Of a DNA stretch of 64,000 nucleotides, positions 34,280 to 44,088 are shown piece by piece. Origin of the DNA: Woeseiaceae bacterium (GTDB lineage: Bacteria; Pseudomonadota; Gammaproteobacteria; Steroidobacterales; Woeseiaceae); assembly GCA_021773135.1 (NCBI GenBank), contig JAJFKP010000056.1, positions 124,001 to 188,000 on the forward strand, read 5' to 3'. The translations under genes were made by a program, and so were the position numbers. Every line of letters begins with the position of its first letter. Position 1 is the stretch's first letter. The notes beneath the pieces are model-generated. The model was not told the DNA's origin and ran no database searches. It saw nothing but the letters and a program-made list of their open reading frames with translations.

Positions 34280-35581
34280 ATGTTAAAAATCCTGACCGGC
34301 CTCCTCGCTGTCCTTATTTCAATCAGCTCACTGGCGCAAAGCAATCGTATCGATATTATTCGTCACGATGCCCCTGAGCTCGCTCAGTTTGGCGCATATG
34401 ACATCGGCGTAAGAACACTGGAAATGACGGATTCGGACCGTCCTGACGTTCTGAATACCGTGGAGGATGGCGCAACGACTTACTATGACCGTCACCTGAC
34501 CGTCGAGGTCTGGTACCCGGCGTTGCTTGCTGAAAACCAGCAGCCTGGCACGGCATATTCGACGCCGACGCGCAATCTGGACATTACGGCAACCCTCCAC
34601 GGCAGAGCCACGCGAGATGCCCGGCCGCACAGCGACATCGGTGCTGTGCCACTAATCATCATTTCGCATGGTTATCCAGGTAATCGATACCTGATGAGCC
34701 ATATGGGCGAGAACCTCGCCAGCAAAGGTTATGTAGTGGCGTCAATTGACCACCGCGAGAGCACCTATACGGATCAGGCGCCGATTTCCAGCACCTTATA
34801 TCACCGGCCGCTGGATCAACTCTTCGTGCTCGATCAGATATCGATGCTGGCAAACAGCAACACCGGTTTCCTGGCCGGCCTGGTCGATACGGATAATACC
34901 GGCATTGTTGGCTATTCCATGGGCGGCTATGGCCTGGTTATCAACGTGGGTGGCGGCTACAGCGAAACGCTGGTTTCGCATCAGATGGCGCCGCCAAACG
35001 GGCTGGCAGTTCGACACGCGGCCTCCAATCCGGACTACCGCGACAAACTCGATACACGCATCAAGGCTGCGTTTGCGGTAGCACCGTGGGGCATGGCAAA
35101 CGGTGTTTGGAACCCGGATGACCTCAGCGGCATCGAGGTACCAACCTTCTATCTGTCCGGCAGTGTCGACACCACCGCCGGTTACGAAAAAGGGACGCGA
35201 GCAATATTTGAAAGTGCGATACAAAGCGATCGTTACCTGCTTACTTACGTGAACGCCGGTCACAACGCCGGCGCACCAATACCCTTACCGGTAGAACTTC
35301 AAACGAACGAAGACCAGACAGGGGCGTCGCACTACACCGACCCCGTTTGGGACTCGGTCCGAATGAATAACATCATGGATCACTTTGCGACCGCGTTTTT
35401 TGATTACAATTTGAAGGGACGCAAGGACAGGCTGGAGTACCTGAGCCTGGTGCCGGACGCCCATGATGGCGTCTATTCCAAGAACGAGGGGTTGGAAACG
35501 GAAGACCATACTTACTGGAAAGGGTTCGAGGCCGGTACCGCCCGAGGTCTGATGCTCGAACACCTCGGATCGGCACAGTAG
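34280..35581 (+). CDS. Secreted alpha/beta hydrolase (PAF-acetylhydrolase/dienelactone hydrolase-like)
   Basis: 433 residues with signal peptide MLKILTGLLAVLISISSLAQS. The hydrolase core shows VPLIIISHGYPGNRYLMSHMGENL (oxyanion region), the nucleophile elbow GYSMGGYG and a late His in VNAGHNAGAP. The elbow serine and the order of strands resemble platelet-activating-factor acetylhydrolase-like esterases. The substrate is unknown. An NHL propeller gene follows 145 bp downstream in the same direction. Confidence 0.8.
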   Translation: MLKILTGLLAVLISISSLAQSNRIDIIRHDAPELAQFGAYDIGVRTLEMTDSDRPDVLNTVEDGATTYYDRHLTVEVWYPALLAENQQPGTAYSTPTRNLDITATLHGRATRDARPHSDIGAVPLIIISHGYPGNRYLMSHMGENLASKGYVVASIDHRESTYTDQAPISSTLYHRPLDQLFVLDQISMLANSNTGFLAGLVDTDNTGIVGYSMGGYGLVINVGGGYSETLVSHQMAPPNGLAVRHAASNPDYRDKLDTRIKAAFAVAPWGMANGVWNPDDLSGIEVPTFYLSGSVDTTAGYEKGTRAIFESAIQSDRYLLTYVNAGHNAGAPIPLPVELQTNEDQTGASHYTDPVWDSVRMNNIMDHFATAFFDYNLKGRKDRLEYLSLVPDAHDGVYSKNEGLETEDHTYWKGFEAGTARGLMLEHLGSAQ

Positions 35582-35726
35582 CGCGTTGATCGTATGCCTG
35601 CTGGATGTAGAGACAGGCCGACAGGCACCGTCTCGCGGCAGTCGCAGAATCGAAAAATAGTGAATAGGCGAGCGCCACAGATTGTGCTCGGACGCAAATA
35701 GAAAAACAGATTGATGTGGGGGAACA

Positions 35727-36893
35727 ATGACTATCGGCAAAAACTATAGCGTGAGTAACCTGGCGCACTTCTCGTACAACTTTTGTTGCATGATCGTACT
35801 GTCGGGGTTACTCAGTGCGCCAGCAGTAGCGCAACGTGGAGCAATCCAGCCGGCAGCCCATGCAGGTCAGCAGCCGGTCAACAATCTGCCCAATCCTTAT
35901 GAGACGCAGCGAAATTTTGGTACTTTGCCCGATGGCCGGAGCTGGGGCTCGGTTAGCGCTGTAAATATTGACACCGATGGTATCCACGTCTGGGCGGGTG
36001 ACCGCTGTGGAATGAATTCCTGCGCCACCTCAGATGTCGATCCGATGGTCAAGCTCAATCCTGATGGTCGAGTTGTAGCATCATTCGGTGCCGGCCAGAT
36101 GATCTGGCCCCATGGCATCGACGTTGACAGTGACGGCAATATTTGGGTTGCCGATGCGCGGCTCGCAAACGATGCGGAACTAGAGGAAAACCCGGCGGCC
36201 GCCAACCGCGGTAGCGCTGTCCTGAAGTTCAGCCCAAGCGGCGAATTGTTAATGACACTTGGCACGCCAGGTGAAATGGGAGATCCACCTTCACATTTCA
36301 CGCAACCTAACGACGTCGCGGTAGCGCCAAACGGGAATATTTATGTAGGCGAGACTCATGGCGCACAATTCCAGGATGAGCCGGGCCCGGATGCGAAAAG
36401 TCGCATTTCGATATTTTCACTTGACGGTACGTTCATCAAGACCTTTGGAGAATGGGGGCTGGAAGACGGCCAGTTCCGTTCGCCACATTCGCTGTCATTC
36501 GATTCCCAGGGGCGGCTGTTTGTTGCAGATCGCGGTAACAATCGCGTTCAAATTTTTACGCAGGATGGCGATCACCTTGATACCTGGTATCAATTCAGTC
36601 GCATCAGCGGTCTTTATATCGATCGGTCCAACGACATGCTGTATGCCATCGATTCCGAATCTGATCCAAACTACAATCCCGGCGGCTGGCGCAAGGGTTT
36701 GCGAGTCGGCAACGCGCGCAACGGTCAGGTGCTGTATTTCATCCCCGAGCACGTTTCAGAACGATCATCCGGAATGGGTGGCACTGGCTCGATGGGTGAA
36801 GGCGTAACCGTGGATCGTAACGGCGTTGTATACGCTGGCGAGGTGGGCCCCATAAAAGGCATGACCAGATTTGTACCTCGACTGATTCCTTAG
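35727..36893 (+). CDS. Secreted NHL-repeat beta-propeller protein
   Basis: 388 residues; a hydrophobic signal ends near AVAQ. Repeated blades follow: HGIDVDSDGNIWVADAR, NDVAVAPNGNIYVGETHG, and HSLSFDSQGRLFVADRGNNR with VQIFTQDG. This is a six-bladed NHL fold close to the peptidyl-alpha-hydroxyglycine alpha-amidating lyase group. Such proteins act as lyases or binding scaffolds. Catalytic metal ligands were not checked. Confidence 0.82.
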   Translation: MTIGKNYSVSNLAHFSYNFCCMIVLSGLLSAPAVAQRGAIQPAAHAGQQPVNNLPNPYETQRNFGTLPDGRSWGSVSAVNIDTDGIHVWAGDRCGMNSCATSDVDPMVKLNPDGRVVASFGAGQMIWPHGIDVDSDGNIWVADARLANDAELEENPAAANRGSAVLKFSPSGELLMTLGTPGEMGDPPSHFTQPNDVAVAPNGNIYVGETHGAQFQDEPGPDAKSRISIFSLDGTFIKTFGEWGLEDGQFRSPHSLSFDSQGRLFVADRGNNRVQIFTQDGDHLDTWYQFSRISGLYIDRSNDMLYAIDSESDPNYNPGGWRKGLRVGNARNGQVLYFIPEHVSERSSGMGGTGSMGEGVTVDRNGVVYAGEVGPIKGMTRFVPRLIP

Positions 36894-36919
36894 CGCTCAA
36901 AAGGCAAATTCAGCTGGTA

Positions 36920-37345
36920 TTATATTAGCCAACGCATGCGTTGCGAGCGTCTCGAATACCAGACAAGAAACCCAGCCAGTAACAGCGGCATGAAAATAAT
37001 GCCGAGTATTTCACCGGGTCCGAAATCAATACCGAGACGCAATGCATGAAATTGCGCCACAACGGTTCCCAGGAGCGACGCCACGAAAAAGTAGAGTGAG
37101 GCCGACCTTCTGAACAGCAGCAGAAGACTTCCCAGTGTACCGCCGAATACAGCCAGTGCGAAGCCGAGCGTTGCCCAGGCGGGCCTGCCTGCAATGATCG
37201 CTCGCTCAGTCTCACGATAGGCGGATATTGAGTCCGGATCCATTTGCACGACGAAATTAACGGCACCCAGCAAATTCCAAATCAATGTTATCGCGCCGAT
37301 AATCCAGAAGCTCCAATGAACCCGCAAGGTACTTTCGTTAGTCAT
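36920..37345 (-). CDS. Four-helix membrane protein
   Basis: 141 residues with four transmembrane helices (about 12-36, 56-76, 84-104 and 112-132) and a basic end RRSQRMRW. It resembles small uncharacterised sugar-transporter-like or DoxX-like proteins, but no motif decides. It converges with the propeller gene (26-bp gap). Confidence 0.6.
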   Translation of the reverse strand: MTNESTLRVHWSFWIIGAITLIWNLLGAVNFVVQMDPDSISAYRETERAIIAGRPAWATLGFALAVFGGTLGSLLLLFRRSASLYFFVASLLGTVVAQFHALRLGIDFGPGEILGIIFMPLLLAGFLVWYSRRSQRMRWLI

Positions 37346-37481
37346 TTCTTAGTCGGCTGCTGCAAAAGCGTGACCGCAGAGTGTAACGTTATTTCCGTCA
37401 GATTTGCTCCGGGCTAACTGACAATGGCGTGGTAGGATCTTGAATATCCCCATTCGGTTCTAGACCAGCAAAGGCTAATTT

Positions 37482-37670
37482 ATGAAAACACTTAAATGCG
37501 AAGTATGTGATGCCGACATTCAGGGCGAGGATTTCGACGCCTGGTTTGCTAACGCGCGCGGTCACTGGATGACGGAGCACGCAGATCTCATGCAAGAGAT
37601 GGCGGGAAAGCCGAAAGAAGAAGGCGAAAAATGGATGGCTGAAGCCCGCAAGCGATTTGACGCTGCCTGA
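37482..37670 (+). CDS. Small DUF1059-like zinc-ribbon-type protein
   Basis: 62 residues. MKTLKCEVCDADIQGEDFDAW, then ARGHWMTEHADLM, gives a Cys-x2-Cys and His-x4-His arrangement that could bind zinc. The start MKTLKC and the order of motifs resemble DUF1059. It is soluble and its function unknown. The next gene starts 77 bases after its stop. Confidence 0.65.
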   Translation: MKTLKCEVCDADIQGEDFDAWFANARGHWMTEHADLMQEMAGKPKEEGEKWMAEARKRFDAA

Positions 37671-37746
37671 GTACGCTGAATACGGTGTGACGCTGCGATC
37701 TGTCAGTTTACCTGCGGGCGATGCTATTGCGCTTAAGAGGATTGCC

Positions 37747-38364
37747 ATGCGGCGTGCGGGTATTGCCGCGCTGGGCCTGTTGCCAATTCTGACGATTGCC
37801 GCAGACGCCGATCAGCGCAACTATCGGTTCGAGCTTTCGCCAGTTACAGGGTACGTCACCGGCGGTACTTTCGAAGACAAAGTGACCGGCGAGAAACTGC
37901 AACTCGACAACAGTTCAGCCGTTGGTCTTCAGTTCAACATTCGTGCGGATAGCCAGTCCACCTGGGAGATCCACTACGTAAATCAGGGCACGAGTGCGTC
38001 CACGCAAACCGCACCTTCGCTGGATGTGACGATCCAAAAATTCGAAGTTGGCGGCACCTATGAGACCAGTGATCAGGCCACTCGTCCCTTCGCCGCGGCA
38101 ACGATCGGGTTTTCCCGGTTCGAGCCGGCAGATAGCACCCTCAATGACGATACCTACTTTTCATTCTCGTTGGGTGGTGGTGTCAAGTTTTTTACCGATC
38201 GCCAATTTGGCGTTACGCTGGATGCTCGCTGGACAGCTGCTGTCATTGACGAGGACACCGACGTGTTTTGCATTTCAGCAGGCGGTCTGACTTGCCTGGT
38301 TCAGGCCGACGCCGGTCTGACGTCTCAGTTTCGGTTGTTTGTCGGCCTCAACGCCCGGTTCTGA
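37747..38364 (+). CDS. Outer-membrane beta-barrel protein
   Basis: 205 residues with a signal peptide (MRRAGIAALGLLPILTIAADA). The rest alternates polar and hydrophobic residues in strands (YRFELSPVTGYVTGGTF, GVTLDARWTAAV) and ends with QFRLFVGLNARF, a terminal Phe. It fits an 8-stranded OmpW/OmpA-like barrel. AAGAGGA lies five bases before this ATG, which decides it over a longer frame. Confidence 0.72.
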   Translation: MRRAGIAALGLLPILTIAADADQRNYRFELSPVTGYVTGGTFEDKVTGEKLQLDNSSAVGLQFNIRADSQSTWEIHYVNQGTSASTQTAPSLDVTIQKFEVGGTYETSDQATRPFAAATIGFSRFEPADSTLNDDTYFSFSLGGGVKFFTDRQFGVTLDARWTAAVIDEDTDVFCISAGGLTCLVQADAGLTSQFRLFVGLNARF

Positions 38365-38383
38365 CTATGTGCTATCGCGTGCG

Positions 38384-38983
38384 TCATTCCAACAGGTTTG
38401 CTCCGCCATCATCCATTTGTTCCGGTCGGCGCCAATACTTGTATTGCGGCGTCCATTCAGCCTCACTTAATCCTGCCATGGCCAGCAGGTTCCACAAGGA
38501 ACAGTACTGATCGCCAGGACCAAACACTGCCGAATTTTTTCTTGTAATACGATCGCCGGTGCGTTCATAAACGACTGCGCCGGGCATGTTATCCTGGCCT
38601 TCCATGACAGTTTGTTCGCGAATGTAATCACCGCCACCGTGCGATGCCAGTCGAAAACGCCAATTGCGCGAATTTGCGAACGTTCTCTGCACATGCGGTG
38701 AGTCCTTTGACACGAGAAAGACCGGCATTGCTGACTCCAGGTGCGACAGAAAACCGTTAAACCCATCACCCCACAAAGTGCAGTAACGACATCCCTGCCC
38801 CATATTGTGAATAAGGAGCAGTCGGTCATTCTCGCCAAACATTTCCAGCAGCGTCACGTCGCCATCCAATGTAACAAACGGATAGTTTTGCACGACGTCG
38901 CCGGAGTGATCCTTGCGCAGCTCATTGAGCCTGGTCGTCAACTCGTAAATTTGCTTTTCCAGTTCCTGAATTTCAGTTGTCAC
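38384..38983 (-). CDS. DUF899 thioredoxin-like protein
   Basis: 199 residues. A helical N-terminus (IQELEKQIYELTTRLNELRK) leads into YPFVTLDGDVTLLEMFG and HNMGQGCRYCTLWGDGFNG, where Cys-x2-Cys sits at the thioredoxin-like active position. DUF899 proteins are soluble thioredoxin-like proteins of unknown target. The DUF418 gene lies 41 bp upstream on the same strand and may be co-transcribed. Confidence 0.82.
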   Translation of the reverse strand: MTTEIQELEKQIYELTTRLNELRKDHSGDVVQNYPFVTLDGDVTLLEMFGENDRLLLIHNMGQGCRYCTLWGDGFNGFLSHLESAMPVFLVSKDSPHVQRTFANSRNWRFRLASHGGGDYIREQTVMEGQDNMPGAVVYERTGDRITRKNSAVFGPGDQYCSLWNLLAMAGLSEAEWTPQYKYWRRPEQMDDGGANLLE

Positions 38984-39024
38984 TGCTTGATCCTCCTTCC
39001 TGTTCTACGTCGTTAACACCGCTT

Positions 39025-40494
39025 TTAGATAGTTGCCCGCATTGGCTGTATTTGCATATACGTCAAAGACCGCCACACCCATTCGAGCGGGCCAAACCGG
39101 TAGTGCTTGAGCCACCAGCGCGAAAAGTAAATCTGGAAAATAATGATTGCGAGAACGATCAGCATTTGTGGTGCGCGCGAAATCTTCCCATACAGACCGA
39201 AGCCGTAGCCGTGAAAGACAATCGCAAGGATTACGGTTTGCATAATGTAGTTTGTCAGCGCCATCCGGCCGAGCGGTGCCAGCCTGCCCAGGTGTCTATG
39301 CCATCGCGTCGAATGAAGCAGGCAAACCACAAAGCCCAGGTAACCCGCAGTCATAAGGTATTGGCCTGCCATGAACAACACGAACCCAACTCCAGGCAAC
39401 GGCGTAATGCCCTCAATGGACGGATGCTGCATTATCAACAGGCCGGCAATAGTCACGGCCAGCCCCAGTCCCAATCCGATCCAGGCCATGGATCTGAACA
39501 GCGTTGCGTGAGCACGGTGATTTCTGATTACATTGCTGTAAACCAGCCAATAACCAAGAATAAAAACCGGCAGCAATATAATGAGCGAGAAGACTGGCGT
39601 AAACTTGACCCGCTCTAGCGCGTCTGAAGCTCGAAACGCGGTCACTTGCCAATAGCTGCCATCCAGAAACACTCGATTCTCTTCGGCACTCGATGTCCGG
39701 TTTTCGCGCTCATCCTCGTATTGTTCCCTGGCCATTTCTGCAATGCTTGCTTCTGGCGTCAGGTCTTCGGTCGGCAACTCGTCGACCACAGGTTCATCCT
39801 CTTCCTGCAACAGGGTGTCGCCGTTGTTTTCCGGTCGATCGGCATCCACATCATTTTGTAACAGTTCAATCGCCGCGCGTATCTCCCTCTCTTCCGCCCA
39901 AAGCGTCTGTAAACTGCGATTGTCAGAGGTAATGCCAAACCCCAAACCGAGAGTGGCCGCAATCAAAAACGGAAAAACCATCCAGACTAATCCCAAGCGC
40001 AGAAAAAATTCCGGTTGATCAAAACGTCGCAGGCTCGGACGGGACGAAAGGAACACCAGGAAAAGCAGCAACAGACCGGCGAATGCATAGTCGTGCAATA
40101 TGTCACCGCCCCAAACGAACACCATATGCAACAAGCCTATCAACAGCAGGACAAGCATTCTGCGAATGAACCAGGCCGCAAAGGGTCGGCCAACTTCCTT
40201 TGCCCGTATAAGCATGATGCCGAATCCCATGCCAAAAAGAAGTGCGAAAAGCTTGTAGAACTTTCCCTCGACGAAACACCGGATTAACCAGCCCACAGCA
40301 TGATCCAGGCCCTTGAGGTCAGCATCGAAAGTGCCGATCTCACTCGTTGCGCGCCCGAACCATTCTATATTCATCAGGAGTATGCCGATAATCGCAAAGC
40401 CGCGAAGAATATCCAGCACATCGATACGCTCGGTATTCGAAACCGGGGATAACCCCTGCGGGGAGCCATCGGCGCGGCGGCTGAGATCCTGCAT
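39025..40494 (-). CDS. DUF418 multi-pass membrane protein
   Basis: 489 residues. RIDVLDILRGFAIIGILLMNIEWFG at the start and FGPLEWVWRSLTYMQIQPMR at the end are standard DUF418 marks; about ten helices lie between. A polar insertion of roughly 70 residues (about 210-285) is very acidic (QEEDEPVVDELPTEDL) and sits between helices. The family is thought to be transporter- or acyltransferase-like, with no proven substrate. Confidence 0.85.
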   Translation of the reverse strand: MQDLSRRADGSPQGLSPVSNTERIDVLDILRGFAIIGILLMNIEWFGRATSEIGTFDADLKGLDHAVGWLIRCFVEGKFYKLFALLFGMGFGIMLIRAKEVGRPFAAWFIRRMLVLLLIGLLHMVFVWGGDILHDYAFAGLLLLFLVFLSSRPSLRRFDQPEFFLRLGLVWMVFPFLIAATLGLGFGITSDNRSLQTLWAEEREIRAAIELLQNDVDADRPENNGDTLLQEEDEPVVDELPTEDLTPEASIAEMAREQYEDERENRTSSAEENRVFLDGSYWQVTAFRASDALERVKFTPVFSLIILLPVFILGYWLVYSNVIRNHRAHATLFRSMAWIGLGLGLAVTIAGLLIMQHPSIEGITPLPGVGFVLFMAGQYLMTAGYLGFVVCLLHSTRWHRHLGRLAPLGRMALTNYIMQTVILAIVFHGYGFGLYGKISRAPQMLIVLAIIIFQIYFSRWWLKHYRFGPLEWVWRSLTYMQIQPMRATI

Positions 40495-40786
40495 CTTGAC
40501 TGGATCCTCTGTTCTTGGAGTTTTATGATCCAGGCGCGCGTCGGTATGGTGCGATGACCGATGCCGGCCTGCCTCTATTCTAGCAGTTCAACAGGTTGCC
40601 TGCGGGTGGCGGAGTTGTTTATCGTCGAAACCCGTTGCGGCAAGCCTGTTGCGACAGATGAGAGCCGGCTATCGTTGGTAACGAGTCATGTCGCTATCCG
40701 GGGATTCTGATCGCTGTGGTATGGAATGCTGCTGTTAATATCGGGTGGATCATTGCAGCTGAGCCGCCCAAACTTAGGTCAAAACC

Positions 40787-41332
40787 ATGTCGAACCGGAC
40801 TTTAATTTTTTACGCAACGCGAGAAGGTCAAACTGAGAAGGTTGCGATGCGTATCGCCGACGAAATGGCGGCAGGAGGCGTCGATGTTGATGTCATCAAT
40901 GCTGCGAGTTCGGACGCAACCGGTGAGCTTTGTATAGACAACTACGAGCAACTGGTTTTTGGGGCGTCGATGCACGCCGGCGGCATCGAAAAAGAGATGG
41001 CTGCTTACATCAACAGGCACCAGGGGAAAATCGAGACGAAGACGCGCTCATTTTTTCTGGTTTTGCTGAGTGCGGCGACCACCGATCCAATTCTTCGGCG
41101 GAAATGGCTCGCGGATGCGCGGGAAAAGGTGGCCGGACAGCTGCGCGTGTCATTTAATAATGTTGAAATGATCGCAGGGGCGTTAATGTATTCGAAATAC
41201 TCGTTGCCAAAAAAGTGGCTGATGAAAAACATCGCGGAGAAAGCGGGTGAAGATACCGATATCACGCGGGACTATGAATACACCGACTGGGACCAGGTCA
41301 GGCGCTATGCGCGGAAGCTGATGCGGAACTGA
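40787..41332 (+). CDS. Flavodoxin-domain protein, HemG-like
   Basis: 181 residues. The FMN phosphate loop is TLIFYATREGQTEKVA, then FGASMHAGGIEKEMAAYI and FFLVLLSAATTDP, followed by PKKWLMKNIAEKAG. Length and order match HemG, the menaquinone-linked protoporphyrinogen IX oxidase of haem synthesis. No haem genes are adjacent, so the assignment rests on sequence alone. It is monocistronic. Confidence 0.82.
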   Translation: MSNRTLIFYATREGQTEKVAMRIADEMAAGGVDVDVINAASSDATGELCIDNYEQLVFGASMHAGGIEKEMAAYINRHQGKIETKTRSFFLVLLSAATTDPILRRKWLADAREKVAGQLRVSFNNVEMIAGALMYSKYSLPKKWLMKNIAEKAGEDTDITRDYEYTDWDQVRRYARKLMRN

Positions 41333-41416
41333 AATGGACAGCGCGTATCGTTGTTTCACGATTATTGACCCGTTGCACATCGTTACAGGTTGTCAGACAG
41401 TTGCCAATGCCGGCAT

Positions 41417-42694
41417 CTACCGGAACGGCGCTATGCGCGTCGATCCGGGCCACATTATTGCGCTTTGGTCGAGTATCAGCTCGCCGCTGTCTGGATCGAC
41501 CCTGCCTACCGGTACAAATTTGACCGTTTTGCCGTCGGCCTTGAAGCCGTGGCTGTTGAAAATCTGTACGGGCATATTGGCACGGTCATTCGTGCCCGGT
41601 ACAAGAGAAATCCGCCCGGTGGCGCCTGCGAAATTCATGGCCCGCAAATAAACCATCATGTTCGCCCTGTTCACCGGTTTGTCGTCGTTTCGTATCGCTC
41701 GAATTGCATGTGCTACGGCAAGAATATGGTCGTAACTCAGGGCACCGTAGAAGAACGCCTTCGAATTGGGATCCACTGCCCGGCCGAGGCGCCTTTCGAG
41801 CTGTTCCCTGAAGTGGGCTAGTTCCTGTGATTCCACCAACATGGTCATTGGCGCAAAGTAACCGAGGCTGCCCTCTACTGCTTCGCTATCTTCATCCGCG
41901 GATATCATTTCGGCGGCGTAAAAAGTATAGCCAGGTTTATTCATGCCCAGTCTGTGCAGGCCGCGAAACACCGTTACTGTATCCGGCGTAGGTCCGGTCA
42001 TGATGATGTGACGAATACCGGCATCTTTGATCTCGCTGAGATAGCTCTCAAGGGTTGTGTATTCGGTGTCACGCGGAAAACCGAACTCCCTGGCAATCGT
42101 GATGTCACGCCGTTGCGCATAGTCGTGTATCACGCGGCGTGCGCCGAGGCCCCATGCGTCGGTAGTATGCAAGTAACCGATCTCGGATACGCCTATGTGT
42201 GCCGCCACATCCACTAGGTAGCCTTCGTAAGCCTCACTGGGGGTCACGACGCGGACGAACCATGGAAATTCCTCGGCCGATGACAGGCTCGACGCGTTGG
42301 CGCCATTGGAGATGACAGGCACCTCGTAGCGGGCGGCAACCCTAGCAATCTCCACGGCGGGACCACTGCAATCGGCACCTGTGAGGACCAGGATATCCTT
42401 CTGCATCAGGGTTTCTGCCATCTTCGCGGCGTTTTCGGGCCAGCAGTGGTAATCGATAGTGTTTTCGCGAGATAGCCTGACCTTGTCGTCACCGAGCAGG
42501 CCCGATTCATTGGCTTCCCGGATCGCGATACGCGCGCCGTGCAGCGCATAGTCTCCCCAATCCGCGTAGCGACCGTCCCGGTAGTGATACGTATACATGC
42601 CTCCCAGGTCGAAAACTTCTGCCGCCGTAACCGACGGCACAAGCCCGAGGCAGGCAATCAGAAGCGTAATTTCAGACGGTCTCCACACTGTCAT
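41417..42694 (-). CDS. Type I periplasmic binding protein (branched-chain amino acid ABC type)
   Basis: 425 residues with a signal peptide ending at VTA-AEV. The peripla_BP_6 fold shows DYALHGARIAIREANESGLL, VLTGADCSGPAVEIARVAARYEVPVISNGAN and EIGYLHTTDAWGLGARRVIHDYA. It should bind a small polar ligand in the periplasm. No permease or ATPase is adjacent. Its only partner, a 78-residue membrane protein, is encoded immediately upstream with no gap. The tail may fit a non-transport sensing role; that is inference. Confidence 0.82.
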   Translation of the reverse strand: MTVWRPSEITLLIACLGLVPSVTAAEVFDLGGMYTYHYRDGRYADWGDYALHGARIAIREANESGLLGDDKVRLSRENTIDYHCWPENAAKMAETLMQKDILVLTGADCSGPAVEIARVAARYEVPVISNGANASSLSSAEEFPWFVRVVTPSEAYEGYLVDVAAHIGVSEIGYLHTTDAWGLGARRVIHDYAQRRDITIAREFGFPRDTEYTTLESYLSEIKDAGIRHIIMTGPTPDTVTVFRGLHRLGMNKPGYTFYAAEMISADEDSEAVEGSLGYFAPMTMLVESQELAHFREQLERRLGRAVDPNSKAFFYGALSYDHILAVAHAIRAIRNDDKPVNRANMMVYLRAMNFAGATGRISLVPGTNDRANMPVQIFNSHGFKADGKTVKFVPVGRVDPDSGELILDQSAIMWPGSTRIAPFR

Positions 42695-42931
42695 TCAGCC
42701 CCTTCTCTGTTGTTCCAGAAGTTCAACCGTTCGGCGCGTATTGTCAGCAATGTCCATCAAGATGAACAGTGCGCCGAAAATGACTATCGACATGATGACG
42801 CCACCGAAAATGCCGAGGAAAAAGCCGCCAATACCGCCCTGTGCCGCGCCGCTCATGCCGGCCCCGATGACCAGGAAAAAAATTACCAGGTAACTGAATA
42901 ATTCCAGTGATTTCGTTATTAATTTGCGCAT
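42695..42931 (-). CDS. Small two-helix membrane protein
   Basis: 78 residues with two transmembrane helices (about 11-32 and 35-58), the glycine-rich turn GAGMSGAAQGGIGGFF and a polar C-terminal helix DIADNTRRTVELLEQQRRG. The gene touches the binding-protein gene (zero gap), so both are probably one transcript. No family was recognised. Confidence 0.6.
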   Translation of the reverse strand: MRKLITKSLELFSYLVIFFLVIGAGMSGAAQGGIGGFFLGIFGGVIMSIVIFGALFILMDIADNTRRTVELLEQQRRG

Positions 42932-43080
42932 GCCTGAGTCTCCTGTGGCTGCTCAAGAATCCGGCCGCAGCCGGTGTTCAATTTCAAAGTGTTGAGGCGT
43001 ATCCAGATCGTATGGCCTGTCGCATGGCCTGAAATGTAGCGCGGCTACAGTGCCATTCGTGTTTTTCCGAATGCGGTTTT

Positions 43081-44088
43081 TCAATCTCTGTCGTCCAACT
43101 GACTGGCGACCTTATCCGCTTCCTCGGCCATTTTCATGCTTCGAAGCGCGCGTTCATGATGTTCTGCCAGGTCGAGGTCCCTGACGATGCATTCGAAAAC
43201 GAAATCCTGCTGCCGGGTTGTAGCGCGCTCAAGGTGTAACGTTTCTGCATGGGCGATTCTGGCCGGGCGGCCCTCTTGTTGCACGATTACGTCGGAGCGT
43301 TCACCGTGGTCGACTATTGCAACCGTTCCATCCTGGCCCGTTGCCTGAATCATGGTTATGGGCTCGACCGTGAAGCCGGGGCCCCATGCACTGATAAAGG
43401 TACCACTTGATCCATCAGTAAACGACAACGTGGCTGACAGCGAATTGTCATGCAGCGATTTGTCTCCGTGGGTGTTGCTGGTGATCGCGTCCACAGTGGT
43501 TGGTTCGAGCGCCACCGCCTGCGACATGATGTCAAAAAAATGAATCGCACAGTCGAACGCAATGGACGAGTCACGAAGAATTTTCTGGTGAATAGCCCAC
43601 TCTTCTCCCGCCGAGTGCTGGTCCAGCTGAATCACTATTGCTAATGGCCGCGAGAGTTTCCTGCATTCCTCGATGAATGTTGTCCATACGGTGTCGTGAT
43701 GCAGAACATAGCCAATGATTAGCTTCAAACCGACTTTGTTAGCATGGTCAATGAGTTTAGCGGTGGCCGCATGGCTTGTGGTAGCCGGTTTTTCGAGGAA
43801 AACATGGCAGCCACTGGCCAGCGCTTTTCTGGAGTATTCATCGTGCGTGTCAATTTGCGTACTGATACAGACAAGATCAGGCTGCGTGCTGGCTAACGTG
43901 TCGTCAAAATCGGAGAAAAACCGTGCCTCACTGTATTTTGAGACGACATCGTGCTCCTGGTATTCGCGGCCGCTTATGGCGACTAAATTGAATTTATCCG
44001 AGCTGTCGTAGACAGCGGCGTGGCGACGCCCCATTCGGCCGAAACCGACAAGTGCAACATTCAGGGGCGGTCTCGATGCCAAAGTCAT
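43081..44088 (-). CDS. Gfo/Idh/MocA family NAD(P)-dependent oxidoreductase
   Basis: 335 residues. The Rossmann motif is NVALVGFGRMGRRHAAVYD, the EKP motif is HVFLEKPATTSHA, and the catalytic-region His is in FDCAIHFFDIM. Family members oxidise sugar hydroxyls or similar groups. It is the last gene of the leftward ABC/glycosylasparaginase operon, overlapping cutC by 4 bp. The context suggests an amino sugar or its derivative. Confidence 0.88.
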   Translation of the reverse strand: MTLASRPPLNVALVGFGRMGRRHAAVYDSSDKFNLVAISGREYQEHDVVSKYSEARFFSDFDDTLASTQPDLVCISTQIDTHDEYSRKALASGCHVFLEKPATTSHAATAKLIDHANKVGLKLIIGYVLHHDTVWTTFIEECRKLSRPLAIVIQLDQHSAGEEWAIHQKILRDSSIAFDCAIHFFDIMSQAVALEPTTVDAITSNTHGDKSLHDNSLSATLSFTDGSSGTFISAWGPGFTVEPITMIQATGQDGTVAIVDHGERSDVIVQQEGRPARIAHAETLHLERATTRQQDFVFECIVRDLDLAEHHERALRSMKMAEEADKVASQLDDRD

